Shown here: positions 17,000 through 26,003 of the stretch, piece by piece
Layout: each line of letters starts with the position of its first letter
How positions within the stretch are numbered: position 1 is the stretch's first letter
Notes under the pieces: model-generated
What the model was told of the DNA's origin: nothing
Databases searched by the model: none
The model's input: only the letters and a program-made list of their open reading frames with translations
Assembly (NCBI RefSeq): GCF_000723405.1
Contig: NZ_CCAE010000032.1
Coordinates: forward strand, 1 to 53,491
From: Hydrogenophaga intermedia
Lineage (GTDB): Bacteria; Pseudomonadota; Gammaproteobacteria; Burkholderiales; Burkholderiaceae_C
Length of the DNA: 53,491 nt
Reading direction: 5' to 3'
Position numbers and translations under genes: made by a program

Positions 17000-18178
17000 A
17001 TGCGCATCCTCTACCACCACCGCACCGCCAGCAAGGACGGCCAGGCCGTGCACATCGAGGAAATGATCGAGGCCCTGCGCGGCCTGGGCCACGAGGTGCG
17101 CATCGTCGCGCCCGCGGTGGGCGGCGACGAAGGCCGCATGGGCGACGACGTGGGCTGGGTGCACCGCCTCAAGGCCGTGCTGCCGCGCGCGCTCTACGAA
17201 CTCATGGAACTGGGCTACAGCCTGGTGGCCTACCGCAAGCTCGTGGCCGCCGCGCGCGAGTTCCAGCCCGACGTCATCTATGAGCGCTACAACCTGTTCC
17301 TGCTGGCCGGCCTCATGGCCAAGCGCAAACTGGGCCTGCCGCTGCTGCTGGAGGTGAACGCCCCTCTGGTGCTCGAGCGCGAACAGCACAGCGGCGGCCT
17401 GTCGCTCAAGCGCCTGGCGCGCTGGGCCGAGGGCACCGCCTGGCGCGGGGCCGACGCCGTGTTGCCGGTGACGGCCGTGCTCGCGAATCACGTGAAGGCC
17501 TATGGCGTGCCGGCCGAACGCATCCACGTGGTACCCAACGGCATCAACCGGGCCCACTTCGACGAAGCGCCCGCGCGCGACGAGGCCAAGCGCCGCCTGA
17601 ACCTGCAGGGCCGCCTGGTGCTGGGCTTCACCGGCTTCGTGCGCGAATGGCACGGCGTGGACCGCATCATCGACTGGATGGCCACACCCGACGCGCCGCC
17701 CGAGTCCCATCTGTTGATGGTGGGTGACGGCCCGGTGCGCGGCGCGCTGGAGGCGCAGGCCGCGCGCCTCGGGTTGTCCGACCGCGTCACCTTTACCGGC
17801 GTGGTGCACCGCGACGCCGTGCCCGCGCACGTGGCTGCTTTCGACATCGCGCTGCAGCCCGCCGTCACGTCCTACGCCTCACCGCTCAAGCTGATGGAGT
17901 ACCTGGCCCTGGGCAAGGCCGTGGTGGCGCCGGCCACGCCCAACCTCATGGAAGTGCTGACGCACGAACTCAACGCGCTGCTGTTCGAAGAGCAAGGCCG
18001 CGGCGCGCTGGAGGCCGCGCTCACCCGCGTGTGCCGCGACGCCGCGCTGCGCGAGCGCCTGGGCGAGGGCTCGGCCCACACCATCGAGCGCCTGCAGCTC
18101 ACGTGGGTGGGCAACGCGCGCCGCGCGGTGGCGCTGGCGCAGGCAGCGCAAACGGCACAGGGCAGGGCGGCCGCATGA
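17000..18178 (+). CDS. Glycosyltransferase family 4 protein
   Basis: A 392-residue GT-B glycosyltransferase. It begins MRILYHHRTASKDGQAVHIEEM, with the glycine/His acceptor loop. It carries NGINRAHF between the domains and a C-terminal SPLKLMEYLALGKAVVAP motif containing the conserved glutamate. It does not match the named exosortase-associated families as well as its neighbours do. It overlaps the following gene by ATGA (18175-18178). Confidence 0.88.
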   Translation: MRILYHHRTASKDGQAVHIEEMIEALRGLGHEVRIVAPAVGGDEGRMGDDVGWVHRLKAVLPRALYELMELGYSLVAYRKLVAAAREFQPDVIYERYNLFLLAGLMAKRKLGLPLLLEVNAPLVLEREQHSGGLSLKRLARWAEGTAWRGADAVLPVTAVLANHVKAYGVPAERIHVVPNGINRAHFDEAPARDEAKRRLNLQGRLVLGFTGFVREWHGVDRIIDWMATPDAPPESHLLMVGDGPVRGALEAQAARLGLSDRVTFTGVVHRDAVPAHVAAFDIALQPAVTSYASPLKLMEYLALGKAVVAPATPNLMEVLTHELNALLFEEQGRGALEAALTRVCRDAALRERLGEGSAHTIERLQLTWVGNARRAVALAQAAQTAQGRAAA

Positions 18179-19398
18179 AGCCCATCAAGGTCCTGCTCTT
18201 CTCCTCGCTGTTTCCCAGCAGCGTGCGTTCCATCCACGGCATCTTCGTCGAGACGCGGCTGCGCGAACTGGTGAAGAGCGGGGGGGTCGAGGCCAAGGTC
18301 GTCGCGCCCGTGCCGTGGTTCCCATCCACCGCGAAACGCTTCGGCGAATACGCCCAGTTCGCCGCCACCCCCCGATACGAGCAGCGCAACGGTCTGGAGG
18401 TGTTCCACCCGCGCTACCTGCTGCTGCCCAAGGTGGGCATGAACCTGGCGCCCTGGGCCATGGCGCTCGCGGCGCTGCCGCTGCTCAAGCGCATCCAGCG
18501 CGAGGGCTTCGATTTCGACCTCATCGACGCCCACTACTACTACCCCGACGGCGTGGCGGCCGGCCTGCTGGCCAAGTGGCTCGGCAAGCCCTTCGTGGTG
18601 ACGGCGCGCGGCACCGACCTCAACCTCATCCCGCAATACGCCTACCCGCGCCGCCTCATCCTGGAGACGGCCGCGCGCGCCAGCGGCTCCATCGGCGTGT
18701 GCCAGGCGCTCATGGATTCGCTGCGCGATCTGGGCGGCGATCCGTCCAAGCTGCACGTGCTGCGCAACGGCGTCGACCTGGAGCGCTTCGTGCCCGAACC
18801 GCGCGAGCTTGCGCGCGAGCGCCTGGGCCTGCCCGTGGACGGGCGCTACCTGCTGTCCGTGGGCCTGCTGATCGAGCGCAAGGGCCACCACATCGCCATC
18901 GAAGCGCTTACGCAACTGCCCGGCGTCACCCTGCTGATCGCCGGCTCCGGCCCCGACCGGGCGAAGCTGGAGGCCCTGGCCGCGCGCCTGGGCGTGGCCG
19001 ATCGCGTGCGCTTCGCGGGCGTGGTGCCGCAGACCGAGCTGAAGTGGTGGTACGCCGCGGCCGACGTGCTCACCTTGTGCAGCAGCCGAGAAGGCTGGGC
19101 CAACGTCTTGCTTGAAGCCATGGCCTGCGGTACACCCGTGATCGCCACCAACATCTGGGGCACGCCCGAGGTGGTGAGCACGCCGGACGCGGGCCGCCTG
19201 ATGCGCGATCGCGACGCGGCCTCACTGGCCGACGCCTGGCGCGAGCTCATGGCGGCACTGCCGGCGCGTGAGGCCGTGCGCCGGCACGCGGAACGTTTCT
19301 CGTGGGAGGAGACGACCCAGGGACAGCTCGACCTGTTCCGGTCGGTGATCAGGCCCGAACCTCCCGTGGCGCGAGGACAAGGACATGAAATCGCGTAG
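18175..19398 (+). CDS. Glycosyltransferase family 4 protein
   Basis: A 407-residue GT-B glycosyltransferase. It has an N-terminal LFSSLFPSSVRSIHGIFVETRLREL, the DLIDAHYYYPDGVAAGLLAKWLGKP segment typical of teichuronic/EPS transferases, and RNGVDLERF in the linker. The donor motif is SSREGWANVLLEAMACGTPV. ATG 18175 overlaps the previous stop and the 3' end overlaps the next gene by 14 bases, so the block is translationally coupled. Confidence 0.9.
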   Translation: MKPIKVLLFSSLFPSSVRSIHGIFVETRLRELVKSGGVEAKVVAPVPWFPSTAKRFGEYAQFAATPRYEQRNGLEVFHPRYLLLPKVGMNLAPWAMALAALPLLKRIQREGFDFDLIDAHYYYPDGVAAGLLAKWLGKPFVVTARGTDLNLIPQYAYPRRLILETAARASGSIGVCQALMDSLRDLGGDPSKLHVLRNGVDLERFVPEPRELARERLGLPVDGRYLLSVGLLIERKGHHIAIEALTQLPGVTLLIAGSGPDRAKLEALAARLGVADRVRFAGVVPQTELKWWYAAADVLTLCSSREGWANVLLEAMACGTPVIATNIWGTPEVVSTPDAGRLMRDRDAASLADAWRELMAALPAREAVRRHAERFSWEETTQGQLDLFRSVIRPEPPVARGQGHEIA

Positions 19399-20980
19399 TT
19401 CCTGGGTGCTTGCCAGCGCTGTGCTGGTCGCGGTGCTCGCCTTGCTCTGGTGGCAGTCGCCGCGCGGCGGCGCTTTCTGGTGGAGCGACGCCCCGCGCCA
19501 CGCGCTCAACGCCGCCTTCGTCACCGACCTGCTGCGCGACCTGCCCTGGCACGACCCGGCGGGCTACGCCTACCGCTACTACGCGCAATACCCGGCGCTG
19601 ACCATCCTCTTCTACCCGCCGCTGCTGTACTTCGTCACCGCGCCGTTCTACGCGCTGTTCGGTGTCTCGCATGAGGTGGCCCTGCTGGTGGTTTTCCTGC
19701 ACTACTTCGCCTTTGGCCTGGGCTGCTGGCGCCTGGCGCGCTGCTGGCTCGATCCGCTGCCCGCGCTGACCTTCGCGCTGCTCATGGTGCTGCTGCCCGA
19801 GATCGCGCTGTGGGGCCGCCAGGTGATGACCGAGGTGCCGGCCTACGCCTTCCTGGTGTGGAGCGCGGTGGCCTTCGTCGAGCACCGGCGCGGCGGGCGC
19901 ATCGGCCTGCTGTACCTGGCCGCGGCCCTGCTGGTGCTGGCCATGTACACCAAGATCACGGTGGGTTTCGTTGGCCTGGTCTACCTCGCGGTGCTGGCGC
20001 GGGAGCAGGGTGCGGCCCTGTTGCGCCGCCCGCACCACTGGGCCGTGGCCGCGCTGGCGCTCCTCGGCCTCGTGCCCCTGATCGTCATGACCCTGAAATT
20101 CGGACAGGCCAACGTGCAGTCGGTGGCCGGCGTGGCGGATGCGGCTGCCTCTCGCGCGAGCCTGCAGGGTTGGCTGTGGTACCTGCGGCAGATGCCCTCG
20201 CAGATGGGCTGGCCGCTGCTGGTCGTGGCCGTGCTGGGTGTCTGGCGCGCCTGGCGCCAGCGCGCGGCGTTGCCCTGGTGGGGCCTGTGGCTAAGCTGGT
20301 TCGTGGTGGGCTACCTGTTCTTCTCGCTGATCGATCTCAAGGAAGCGCGCCACAGCGTGTTCCTGCTGCTGCCCGTGGCCTTCGTGGCGGTCTGGGCCGT
20401 GCAGGACCTGCTGCCGCACGCGATGGGCCACGCGGCGCTGCTGGCCCTGGTGCTGTCCACCGGCGCCGTCACCCTGTGGTGGCGCCCGGTCCCCTACGTG
20501 GACGGCTACGCGCGCGTGGTGGACCAGATCGCCCGCCGCGCGCCTCGAGACAGCGTGGTGCTGTTCTCGGGCTACCGCGACGGCTCCTTCATCTTCAACC
20601 TGCGCGCGCGCGAGGACCGGCGTGACCTGAGCGTGCTGCGCGCCGACAAGCTCCTGCTGCGCGTGGCCGTGCGGCGCGAGCTGGGTGTCGAGGAAAAACC
20701 CGTGAGCGAAGCGGAACTCGGCCAACTGCTCAACGATCAAGGCGTGCACTACGTGGTGATGCAACCCGGCTTCTGGACCGACCTGGAGGCCATGCGCCGA
20801 TTCGAGCGCCTCATGGCCGGCCCGCAGTTCGAAGAGGTGGCGCGCATTCCCACGCCCGCCAACCACCGCGCGCACGAGACCGAGCTCGTGATCCTGCGCA
20901 ACAAGGGACCCGTGAACCCACACCACAAGCCGCTGGAGATCGAGCTCAAGATGATCGACCGCACGATCACCGTCAACTGA
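19385..20980 (+). CDS. GT39/ArnT-like multi-pass membrane glycosyltransferase
   Basis: A 531-residue integral membrane protein. About ten hydrophobic segments fill residues 8-380 and a soluble domain of roughly 150 residues ends the protein. An early loop, WWSDAPRHALNAAF, has the acidic residue expected for the GT-C catalytic Asp near the first periplasmic loop. Such enzymes transfer sugars from polyprenyl-phosphate donors on the periplasmic side. It could decorate the EPS repeat unit or a lipid. Family placement is moderately sure; the substrate is unknown. Confidence 0.8.
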   Translation: MKSRSSWVLASAVLVAVLALLWWQSPRGGAFWWSDAPRHALNAAFVTDLLRDLPWHDPAGYAYRYYAQYPALTILFYPPLLYFVTAPFYALFGVSHEVALLVVFLHYFAFGLGCWRLARCWLDPLPALTFALLMVLLPEIALWGRQVMTEVPAYAFLVWSAVAFVEHRRGGRIGLLYLAAALLVLAMYTKITVGFVGLVYLAVLAREQGAALLRRPHHWAVAALALLGLVPLIVMTLKFGQANVQSVAGVADAAASRASLQGWLWYLRQMPSQMGWPLLVVAVLGVWRAWRQRAALPWWGLWLSWFVVGYLFFSLIDLKEARHSVFLLLPVAFVAVWAVQDLLPHAMGHAALLALVLSTGAVTLWWRPVPYVDGYARVVDQIARRAPRDSVVLFSGYRDGSFIFNLRAREDRRDLSVLRADKLLLRVAVRRELGVEEKPVSEAELGQLLNDQGVHYVVMQPGFWTDLEAMRRFERLMAGPQFEEVARIPTPANHRAHETELVILRNKGPVNPHHKPLEIELKMIDRTITVN

Positions 20981-20991
20981 AGAAAGACCGC

Positions 20992-21198
20992 ATGGAAGCC
21001 CTCATCTTCATGTTCGACGTGGCCTGCATGACCTACCTCTGCTGGCGCGTCTACAAGCTCGACCCGAAACGCCCGCGGCCCGACGACCTGGGCTACTTCC
21101 AGTACCGCGTGCACGACGCCCACGCCCCGGCCGAGCCGCCGCCGGGCAAGGCCAATGGCAAAGCCAATGGTCGGCGCAAGGAGCGTGCCGGTGCGTGA
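20992..21198 (+). CDS. Small hypothetical protein in EPS operon
   Basis: A 68-residue protein. A short hydrophobic N-terminal segment (about residues 3-19, ALIFMFDVACMTYLCW) could anchor it. It is followed by a basic, Pro/Gly/Lys-rich soluble tail (PPPGKANGKANGRRK). It lies 11 bases after the GT39 gene and overlaps the ligase gene by 8 bases, which argues that it is translated. I recognise no family. A role as a small membrane partner of the ligase/polymerase is only a guess from position. Confidence 0.6.
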   Translation: MEALIFMFDVACMTYLCWRVYKLDPKRPRPDDLGYFQYRVHDAHAPAEPPPGKANGKANGRRKERAGA

Positions 21199-22537
21199 CC
21201 TGTTCTTCGCCCTGGCCATGCTGGCCCTGGTGCCGCTGGCCTTCCTGCGCCCCTTCAACGCCTACATGCTCTGGGGCTGGACGTCCGCGATGATCCCCAC
21301 GGGCTTCCTCTTCGGCTTCATGGCCAGTGCGCGGGTGAACTTCATCTTCGCCGGCATCACCTTGCTGCTGGTGGTGCTGCGCCGCGTGGACTGGAGCCAG
21401 TACCGCTTCAACTGGGCGGTCGCGCTGTATCTGGTCTTCCTGCTGCACGCGACCATCTCCTGGCTCACGGGCTACGGGGGCAACGGCAACAACGCCAAGT
21501 ACTACGACATCCTCATGAAGGGCCTGATCTTCAGCATGCTCATGCCGATGTTCGTGCAGTCGCGCATGCACATCCACCTGATGCTGCTGGTGGTGGTCTT
21601 CGGCCTGGGCCTGCACGGCATGATCGAAGGACTCAAGACCGTGGTCTCGGGCGGCTCGCACAACATGTACGGCCCGGCCGGCAGCATGCTCTACGACCGC
21701 AACCACCTGTCCACTGCGTTGGCCATGGTGCTGCCCATTGCCTACTACCTCTACCTGCACTCCGTGCACCGCTTCGCGCGCTGGGGCTTCCTGGCCCTGT
21801 TCGTGATCATCGTGCTGGCCATCATGGGCGGCGGTTCGCGCGGCGGCTTCGTCGCGCTGGCGGTGGTGGCCTTCTGGCTCATCCTCACCTCGCGCCACCG
21901 CTGGCGCACGCTGTTCATCGTGCTCGCGCTGGGCCTGCTGCTGTGGCAGTTCGTGCCCGATTCCGTGGTGAACCGGCTGGAGACCATCGGCGACGCCAAC
22001 GAGGACGACTCCTTCATGGGCCGCGTGCACGCCTGGAAAATCAGCTCGGCACTGGCGCTGGAACACCCCTTCTTCGGCGGCGGTTTCCATGCGGTGCAGG
22101 TGCAGTACGTGTGGGAGCAGTTCAAGACCGCCCCCAGCCTGCTGGACTTCCTCAACATGCCCGAGCCCGAGTTCGTGCTCGCCAAGGCCGCGCACAGCGT
22201 GTACTTCGAGGTGATGGGCGACCTGGGCTTTCTGGGCCTGTTCCTCTATCTGCTGATCTTCTCCATGCCGCTGCTGGCGCGCTTCTCCGTCAAGCGCATG
22301 GCCACGCGCCTGGGCCCCGACTACGTCTGGGCGCGCGACCTGGGCGACATGCTGATGCTGGCCGTCATGGCGTACATGGTGGGTGGCGCGGCCGTGAGCG
22401 TGGCCTACCTCGAGGTGGCCTACCTCATGGTCATGCTGATGGCGGTGCTGCAGGTGCACCTGCGCCAGCGCCTGAGCGAGCACGAGCGCGCGCAGGCCCG
22501 CGCCGGGCGCGCCACGCTGGCGGGGAGCGCGGCGTGA
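21191..22537 (+). CDS. O-antigen ligase/polymerase-like protein (Wzy/WaaL, exosortase-A type)
   Basis: A 448-residue multi-pass membrane protein with about eleven hydrophobic helices. A long periplasmic loop (about residues 270-340) contains FMGRVHAWKISSALALEHPFFGGGFH and then AHSVYFEVMGDLGFLGL, features of Wzy_C/WaaL proteins and of TIGR03097 O-glycosylation ligases. It polymerises or ligates the repeat unit in the periplasm. GTG 21191 is chosen because AAGGAG at 21178-21183 is well spaced; ATG 21155 would overlap the previous gene by 44 bases. It overlaps the next gene by GTGA. Confidence 0.87.
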   Translation: MRDLFFALAMLALVPLAFLRPFNAYMLWGWTSAMIPTGFLFGFMASARVNFIFAGITLLLVVLRRVDWSQYRFNWAVALYLVFLLHATISWLTGYGGNGNNAKYYDILMKGLIFSMLMPMFVQSRMHIHLMLLVVVFGLGLHGMIEGLKTVVSGGSHNMYGPAGSMLYDRNHLSTALAMVLPIAYYLYLHSVHRFARWGFLALFVIIVLAIMGGGSRGGFVALAVVAFWLILTSRHRWRTLFIVLALGLLLWQFVPDSVVNRLETIGDANEDDSFMGRVHAWKISSALALEHPFFGGGFHAVQVQYVWEQFKTAPSLLDFLNMPEPEFVLAKAAHSVYFEVMGDLGFLGLFLYLLIFSMPLLARFSVKRMATRLGPDYVWARDLGDMLMLAVMAYMVGGAAVSVAYLEVAYLMVMLMAVLQVHLRQRLSEHERAQARAGRATLAGSAA

Positions 22538-23508
22538 ATACGGTGGAGCCGACGGTCTCGGTGATCATGCCGGCGTGGAATGCCATGCGCTACATCCACG
22601 CCGCCATCGACAGCGTGCTGTCGCAGTCGTACGAAGACCTCGAGCTCATCGTCATCAACGACGGCTCCAGCGATGGCGACTACGCTGCGCTGGAGCGCAT
22701 CGACCCGCGCGTGCGCGTGATCGACGGCGCGCGCGGTGGCGTCTCGCGCGCGCGCAACCTCGGCATGGCCCAGGCGCGCGGACACTACTTTGCCTTCATC
22801 GACGCGGATGACCTGTGGGTGCCCGGCAAGCTGCGCATGCAGGTGGACTACCTGGAGTCGCACCCGGACCTCGGCATTGTGTTCGGCGAGATCTATCGCT
22901 GGCGCCCCGACCCCGATGGCACCTGGCCCGATCCGTCCGCGCACTTTCCCGATGCGCAGACCCTGGCGCAACCCAATCCCGACTGGCACGGCTGGATGTA
23001 CACGCGCATCCTCATGGGTTGCACCCTGGGCATGATCACGCCGCTGATGCGCCGTGAGGTCTACCGCGCGGCCGGCGGCTTCGACGAAAGCATGGAGCGC
23101 GGCGAGGACTACGATTTCTGGCTGCGCTGCTCGCGCCACGCGCGTATCCAGGGCTTCTCGGCGGTGATGGCCATCTACCGCATCCACCCCGCCAGCGCGA
23201 TGCACAAGATGATCGAGCGCAACCACCTGGCCGAACTGCTGGAGCGCGCCCGCGAGCGCTGGGGCCTGAGCGACCCCGACGGGCGCCGCTTGCCCCGGCT
23301 GCACTACCGCTACCGCCTGGGCCGCGCGCATTTCGACCACGGCTACACGCACTACTGGTCGGGCGACCCCGCCGTCGCGGCGCGTGAGTTCGCGCAGTCC
23401 TTTCGCCGCGGCTGCCTGATGGGTCGCTCGGCCGCGTTCTGGGCCTTGAGCCAGCTCAAGCGCCTGCGCGCCGCCACCATTGCACCCGGCCCCATCGAAC
23501 GAAGCTGA
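22534..23508 (+). CDS. Glycosyltransferase family 2 protein
   Basis: A 324-residue GT-A glycosyltransferase. It has SVIMPAWNAMRYI at the N-terminus, VINDGSSDGDY as the nucleotide-binding region, FIDADDLWVPGKL as the DxD metal-binding motif, and ERGEDYDFWLRCSRH near the catalytic base. The GTG start overlaps the ligase stop (22534-22537). It is the last gene of the continuous plus-strand EPS block, and its 3' end faces the flippase gene with only 11 bases between stops. Confidence 0.92.
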   Translation: MNTVEPTVSVIMPAWNAMRYIHAAIDSVLSQSYEDLELIVINDGSSDGDYAALERIDPRVRVIDGARGGVSRARNLGMAQARGHYFAFIDADDLWVPGKLRMQVDYLESHPDLGIVFGEIYRWRPDPDGTWPDPSAHFPDAQTLAQPNPDWHGWMYTRILMGCTLGMITPLMRREVYRAAGGFDESMERGEDYDFWLRCSRHARIQGFSAVMAIYRIHPASAMHKMIERNHLAELLERARERWGLSDPDGRRLPRLHYRYRLGRAHFDHGYTHYWSGDPAVAAREFAQSFRRGCLMGRSAAFWALSQLKRLRAATIAPGPIERS

Positions 23509-23519
23509 GCGCCAATGGC

Positions 23520-24959
23520 TCAGGCGCGGCTCTTGCGCCAGCGCACGAACAGCGTGCGCAACTCCCCATACACCGGCAGGCCGAACAGCCGCAGCAGCAG
23601 CGCCCAGCCAATCGCCGCCGGCAGGCCCAGCGCCAGCAACATGGCCCAGGCGGGCAGAGCGGGCAGTACCCATTTGAGCGCGAGCATGCTGACCAACAGC
23701 GTCAGCGTCAGGCCCACCACCGGCGCCGCCATGGCCAGCCAGCGCAGGGGCGCGATGCCCAGGTAGCGGTACTGGATCCACAGCCCCATGGGCACCGTGA
23801 GCACCTGCGCCACCACCATGGCCTCGGCAAAGCTCTGCAGCGTGCCGTCGAACAGCAGGCCGATGAACACGGCCTTGAGGCCCAGCAGCATCAACATGGG
23901 CAGGCCCGCCACGTACGGCTTGCCGATGCCCATGAGCGCCGCCGGTACGAACGAGAACAGCACGCCCAGGCCGGCCGAGATGCAGAGCCAGGGAACGGCC
24001 ACGGCGCTGGGCAGCCACTTGGCGCCATAGAGCAGGAAGATCACCTCATTGGCCAGAAGCGCCGTCATGGCCATGGCCGGCAGCAGCAGCGTGGCCAGGT
24101 ACGAGGTGACGCGGCAGACCTCGGCCGCCACGTCGCCCTGGCCATGGTGCAGGCGCGCCATGTAGGGCAGGGCGAAGTAGTTCACCGCCGGCATCACGCC
24201 GCTGCTGGCGATATTGATGGTGGAATTGGCCTTGCTGAAAAAGCCCACGTTGGCGGGCGTGCTGAGGCGGCCCAGCGCGATGTCGGGAATCGCGTTGTCG
24301 ATGGCCGTCATGGCCGAGGTGATCATGGCGCCTACGCCGAAGTTGGCCACGCGGGCCCAGTTCTTGAAGCCCGGGATCCAGGGTGTCTTGGTGGTGGAGA
24401 GCAAGCGCACCGCCGTGATGTGGGTGGCGATGTTGATCACGCTGGCCCAGGCCATGGTCATGTGCTCGAAACCCTTGAGCGCCAGCACGACGGACACCGT
24501 GAAGTAGACGCTGAGCGCGATCATGCCGGCCTTGGCGGTGCGCACCACCTCCATGTTGCGCACCAGGATGGCGCCGGGCAGGGCGCCGAAGGGAATGAGC
24601 ACGAAGCCCATGGCCAGCACCTTCACCACGTTCTCCACGCGCGGTTCGTGGAAGAAGCCCGACCACAGTGGCGCACTCAGGAACATGACCAGGGCCATCG
24701 TCCAAGAGGTGCACATCACCACGCCCAGGGCGGAGCGCAGGGTCTCTTCGCTCAGTTCCTTTTGCCGTTTGATGAAGGCGGTGACGCCGAAGTCGCGAAA
24801 CAGGTGGGCCACGGCCACCAGCACCGCGCTCATGGAGTAGACGCCGATGTCGTCCGGGTCCAGCAGGCGGGCCAGCACCATGCTCAACACCAGGTGCCCG
24901 GCGACTTCCGCGTTGCTGAAGATGAGCTGAAAACCGAATTTCTTGCGGGTGGAGTTCAC
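23520..24959 (-). CDS. Polysaccharide flippase (Wzx/MATE-like, lipopolysaccharide biosynthesis protein)
   Basis: A 479-residue membrane protein with about 12-14 hydrophobic helices. The N-terminus KKFGFQLIFSNAEVAGHLVLSMVLARLLDPDDIGVYSM is typical of the polysaccharide transport (PST) branch of the MOP superfamily. It should flip the lipid-linked repeat unit across the inner membrane. The start is a GTG at 24959 preceded by AAGGCAGC on the coding strand. Longer readings upstream have no family character. It is the only EPS gene on the minus strand and must have its own promoter in 24960-25135. Confidence 0.87.
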   Translation of the reverse strand: MNSTRKKFGFQLIFSNAEVAGHLVLSMVLARLLDPDDIGVYSMSAVLVAVAHLFRDFGVTAFIKRQKELSEETLRSALGVVMCTSWTMALVMFLSAPLWSGFFHEPRVENVVKVLAMGFVLIPFGALPGAILVRNMEVVRTAKAGMIALSVYFTVSVVLALKGFEHMTMAWASVINIATHITAVRLLSTTKTPWIPGFKNWARVANFGVGAMITSAMTAIDNAIPDIALGRLSTPANVGFFSKANSTINIASSGVMPAVNYFALPYMARLHHGQGDVAAEVCRVTSYLATLLLPAMAMTALLANEVIFLLYGAKWLPSAVAVPWLCISAGLGVLFSFVPAALMGIGKPYVAGLPMLMLLGLKAVFIGLLFDGTLQSFAEAMVVAQVLTVPMGLWIQYRYLGIAPLRWLAMAAPVVGLTLTLLVSMLALKWVLPALPAWAMLLALGLPAAIGWALLLRLFGLPVYGELRTLFVRWRKSRA

Positions 24960-25135
24960 GCGCTGCCTTGGATGTGTGCGAAACCTGGCATTCTGCGGGA
25001 ACCCGGGGTGGTACCCCTTGGCAGCATCGGGGGTGGCGAGCAGAATGCCGCAAAACACGCGCCGACAGAGGCGCGGATGCGACGGGGGCAGGGCTTGGAA
25101 GGGAATGTGGCCATGGGGCTGCAGGAGGATTCGGC

Positions 25136-25999
25136 ATGCTGCGCTGTTTCGATGACAGTGTCGACGCTTCACTCGTCGACCGTGGATCGTTTGTCTGCGG
25201 CCACAAGCTGATGGGGCATCCGGCCCTGTCGCTGGAGAGCCTGTGCCGGGTGCTGCCCCGGCTGCCGCCGGGGCAGGTGATGTACGCCACGCGGCGCCTG
25301 GCCACCGAAGACAACTTCGAGAAGACCTTCAAGCAGCGGCCGCTGGACCGCTCGGTCGCGGAAACGATCGAGACCATCCGCGAGTCCGACAGCTACATCA
25401 TGGTGAACTCGCCGCAGGTGGACGAGAGCTTCGCCGACATCTACCAGGACCTGATCCATGATGTTCAGGCCCTCATGTGGGAGCGCGGCGTGGGCGACAA
25501 GGCCATCTCGCCCAAGCTCTACCTGTTCATCGCCTCGCCCAACAGCGTCACGCCGTTCCACATCGACCGCTACTCCACCTTCCTGATGCAGTTCCGCGGG
25601 AGCAAGTGGGTCACCGTGTCCGACCCCTGGGATGAGCGCGTGGTGACCTCGCCCGACCGCGAGAACTACGTCTCCTACGTGAGCACCCAACTGCCCTGGA
25701 CACCCGAGAAGGACGGCGTCAGCACCCGTTACTGGTTCGAGCCCGGGCAGGCCTTGCACATCCCCTTCGTGGCCGGGCACCACGTGCACAACGGGCCCGA
25801 CGACGTGTCGATCTCCATGTCCATCATCTTCAACACGCCCCAGACCGTGGACTGGCGCGATGCGCTCAACTTCAACCAGCGCGCGCGCAAGGTGCTGCGC
25901 CGCGTGGGCCTGGGGCCCGGGCCGGTGGGTGTGAACCCCGAGCGCGACGCAACGAAGGCCAAGTTGTGGCGCACCTGGGCCGGCTGGCGTGGATACTGA
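25136..25999 (+). CDS. Cupin-like (JmjC/cupin_8 type) protein
   Basis: A 287-residue protein with a JmjC-related cupin core. PFHIDRYSTFLMQFRGSKWV carries an HxD metal pair, and a later AGHHVHNGPDDVSISMSI could supply the distal histidine, as in 2-oxoglutarate-dependent hydroxylases. No signal peptide is seen. ATG 25136 is selected because of a perfect AGGAGG at 25122-25127. It lies between the flippase and an acyltransferase, so it may modify a surface polymer or its precursors, but no substrate can be named. Confidence 0.78.
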   Translation: MLRCFDDSVDASLVDRGSFVCGHKLMGHPALSLESLCRVLPRLPPGQVMYATRRLATEDNFEKTFKQRPLDRSVAETIETIRESDSYIMVNSPQVDESFADIYQDLIHDVQALMWERGVGDKAISPKLYLFIASPNSVTPFHIDRYSTFLMQFRGSKWVTVSDPWDERVVTSPDRENYVSYVSTQLPWTPEKDGVSTRYWFEPGQALHIPFVAGHHVHNGPDDVSISMSIIFNTPQTVDWRDALNFNQRARKVLRRVGLGPGPVGVNPERDATKAKLWRTWAGWRGY

Positions 26000-26003
26000 G
26001 CGG

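Noticed and set aside
12900..19400. A hidden exosortase gene within the EPS block
   Set aside because: All plus- and minus-strand frames not assigned to genes lack the multi-helix exosortase pattern, and intergenic gaps are 14 bases or less.
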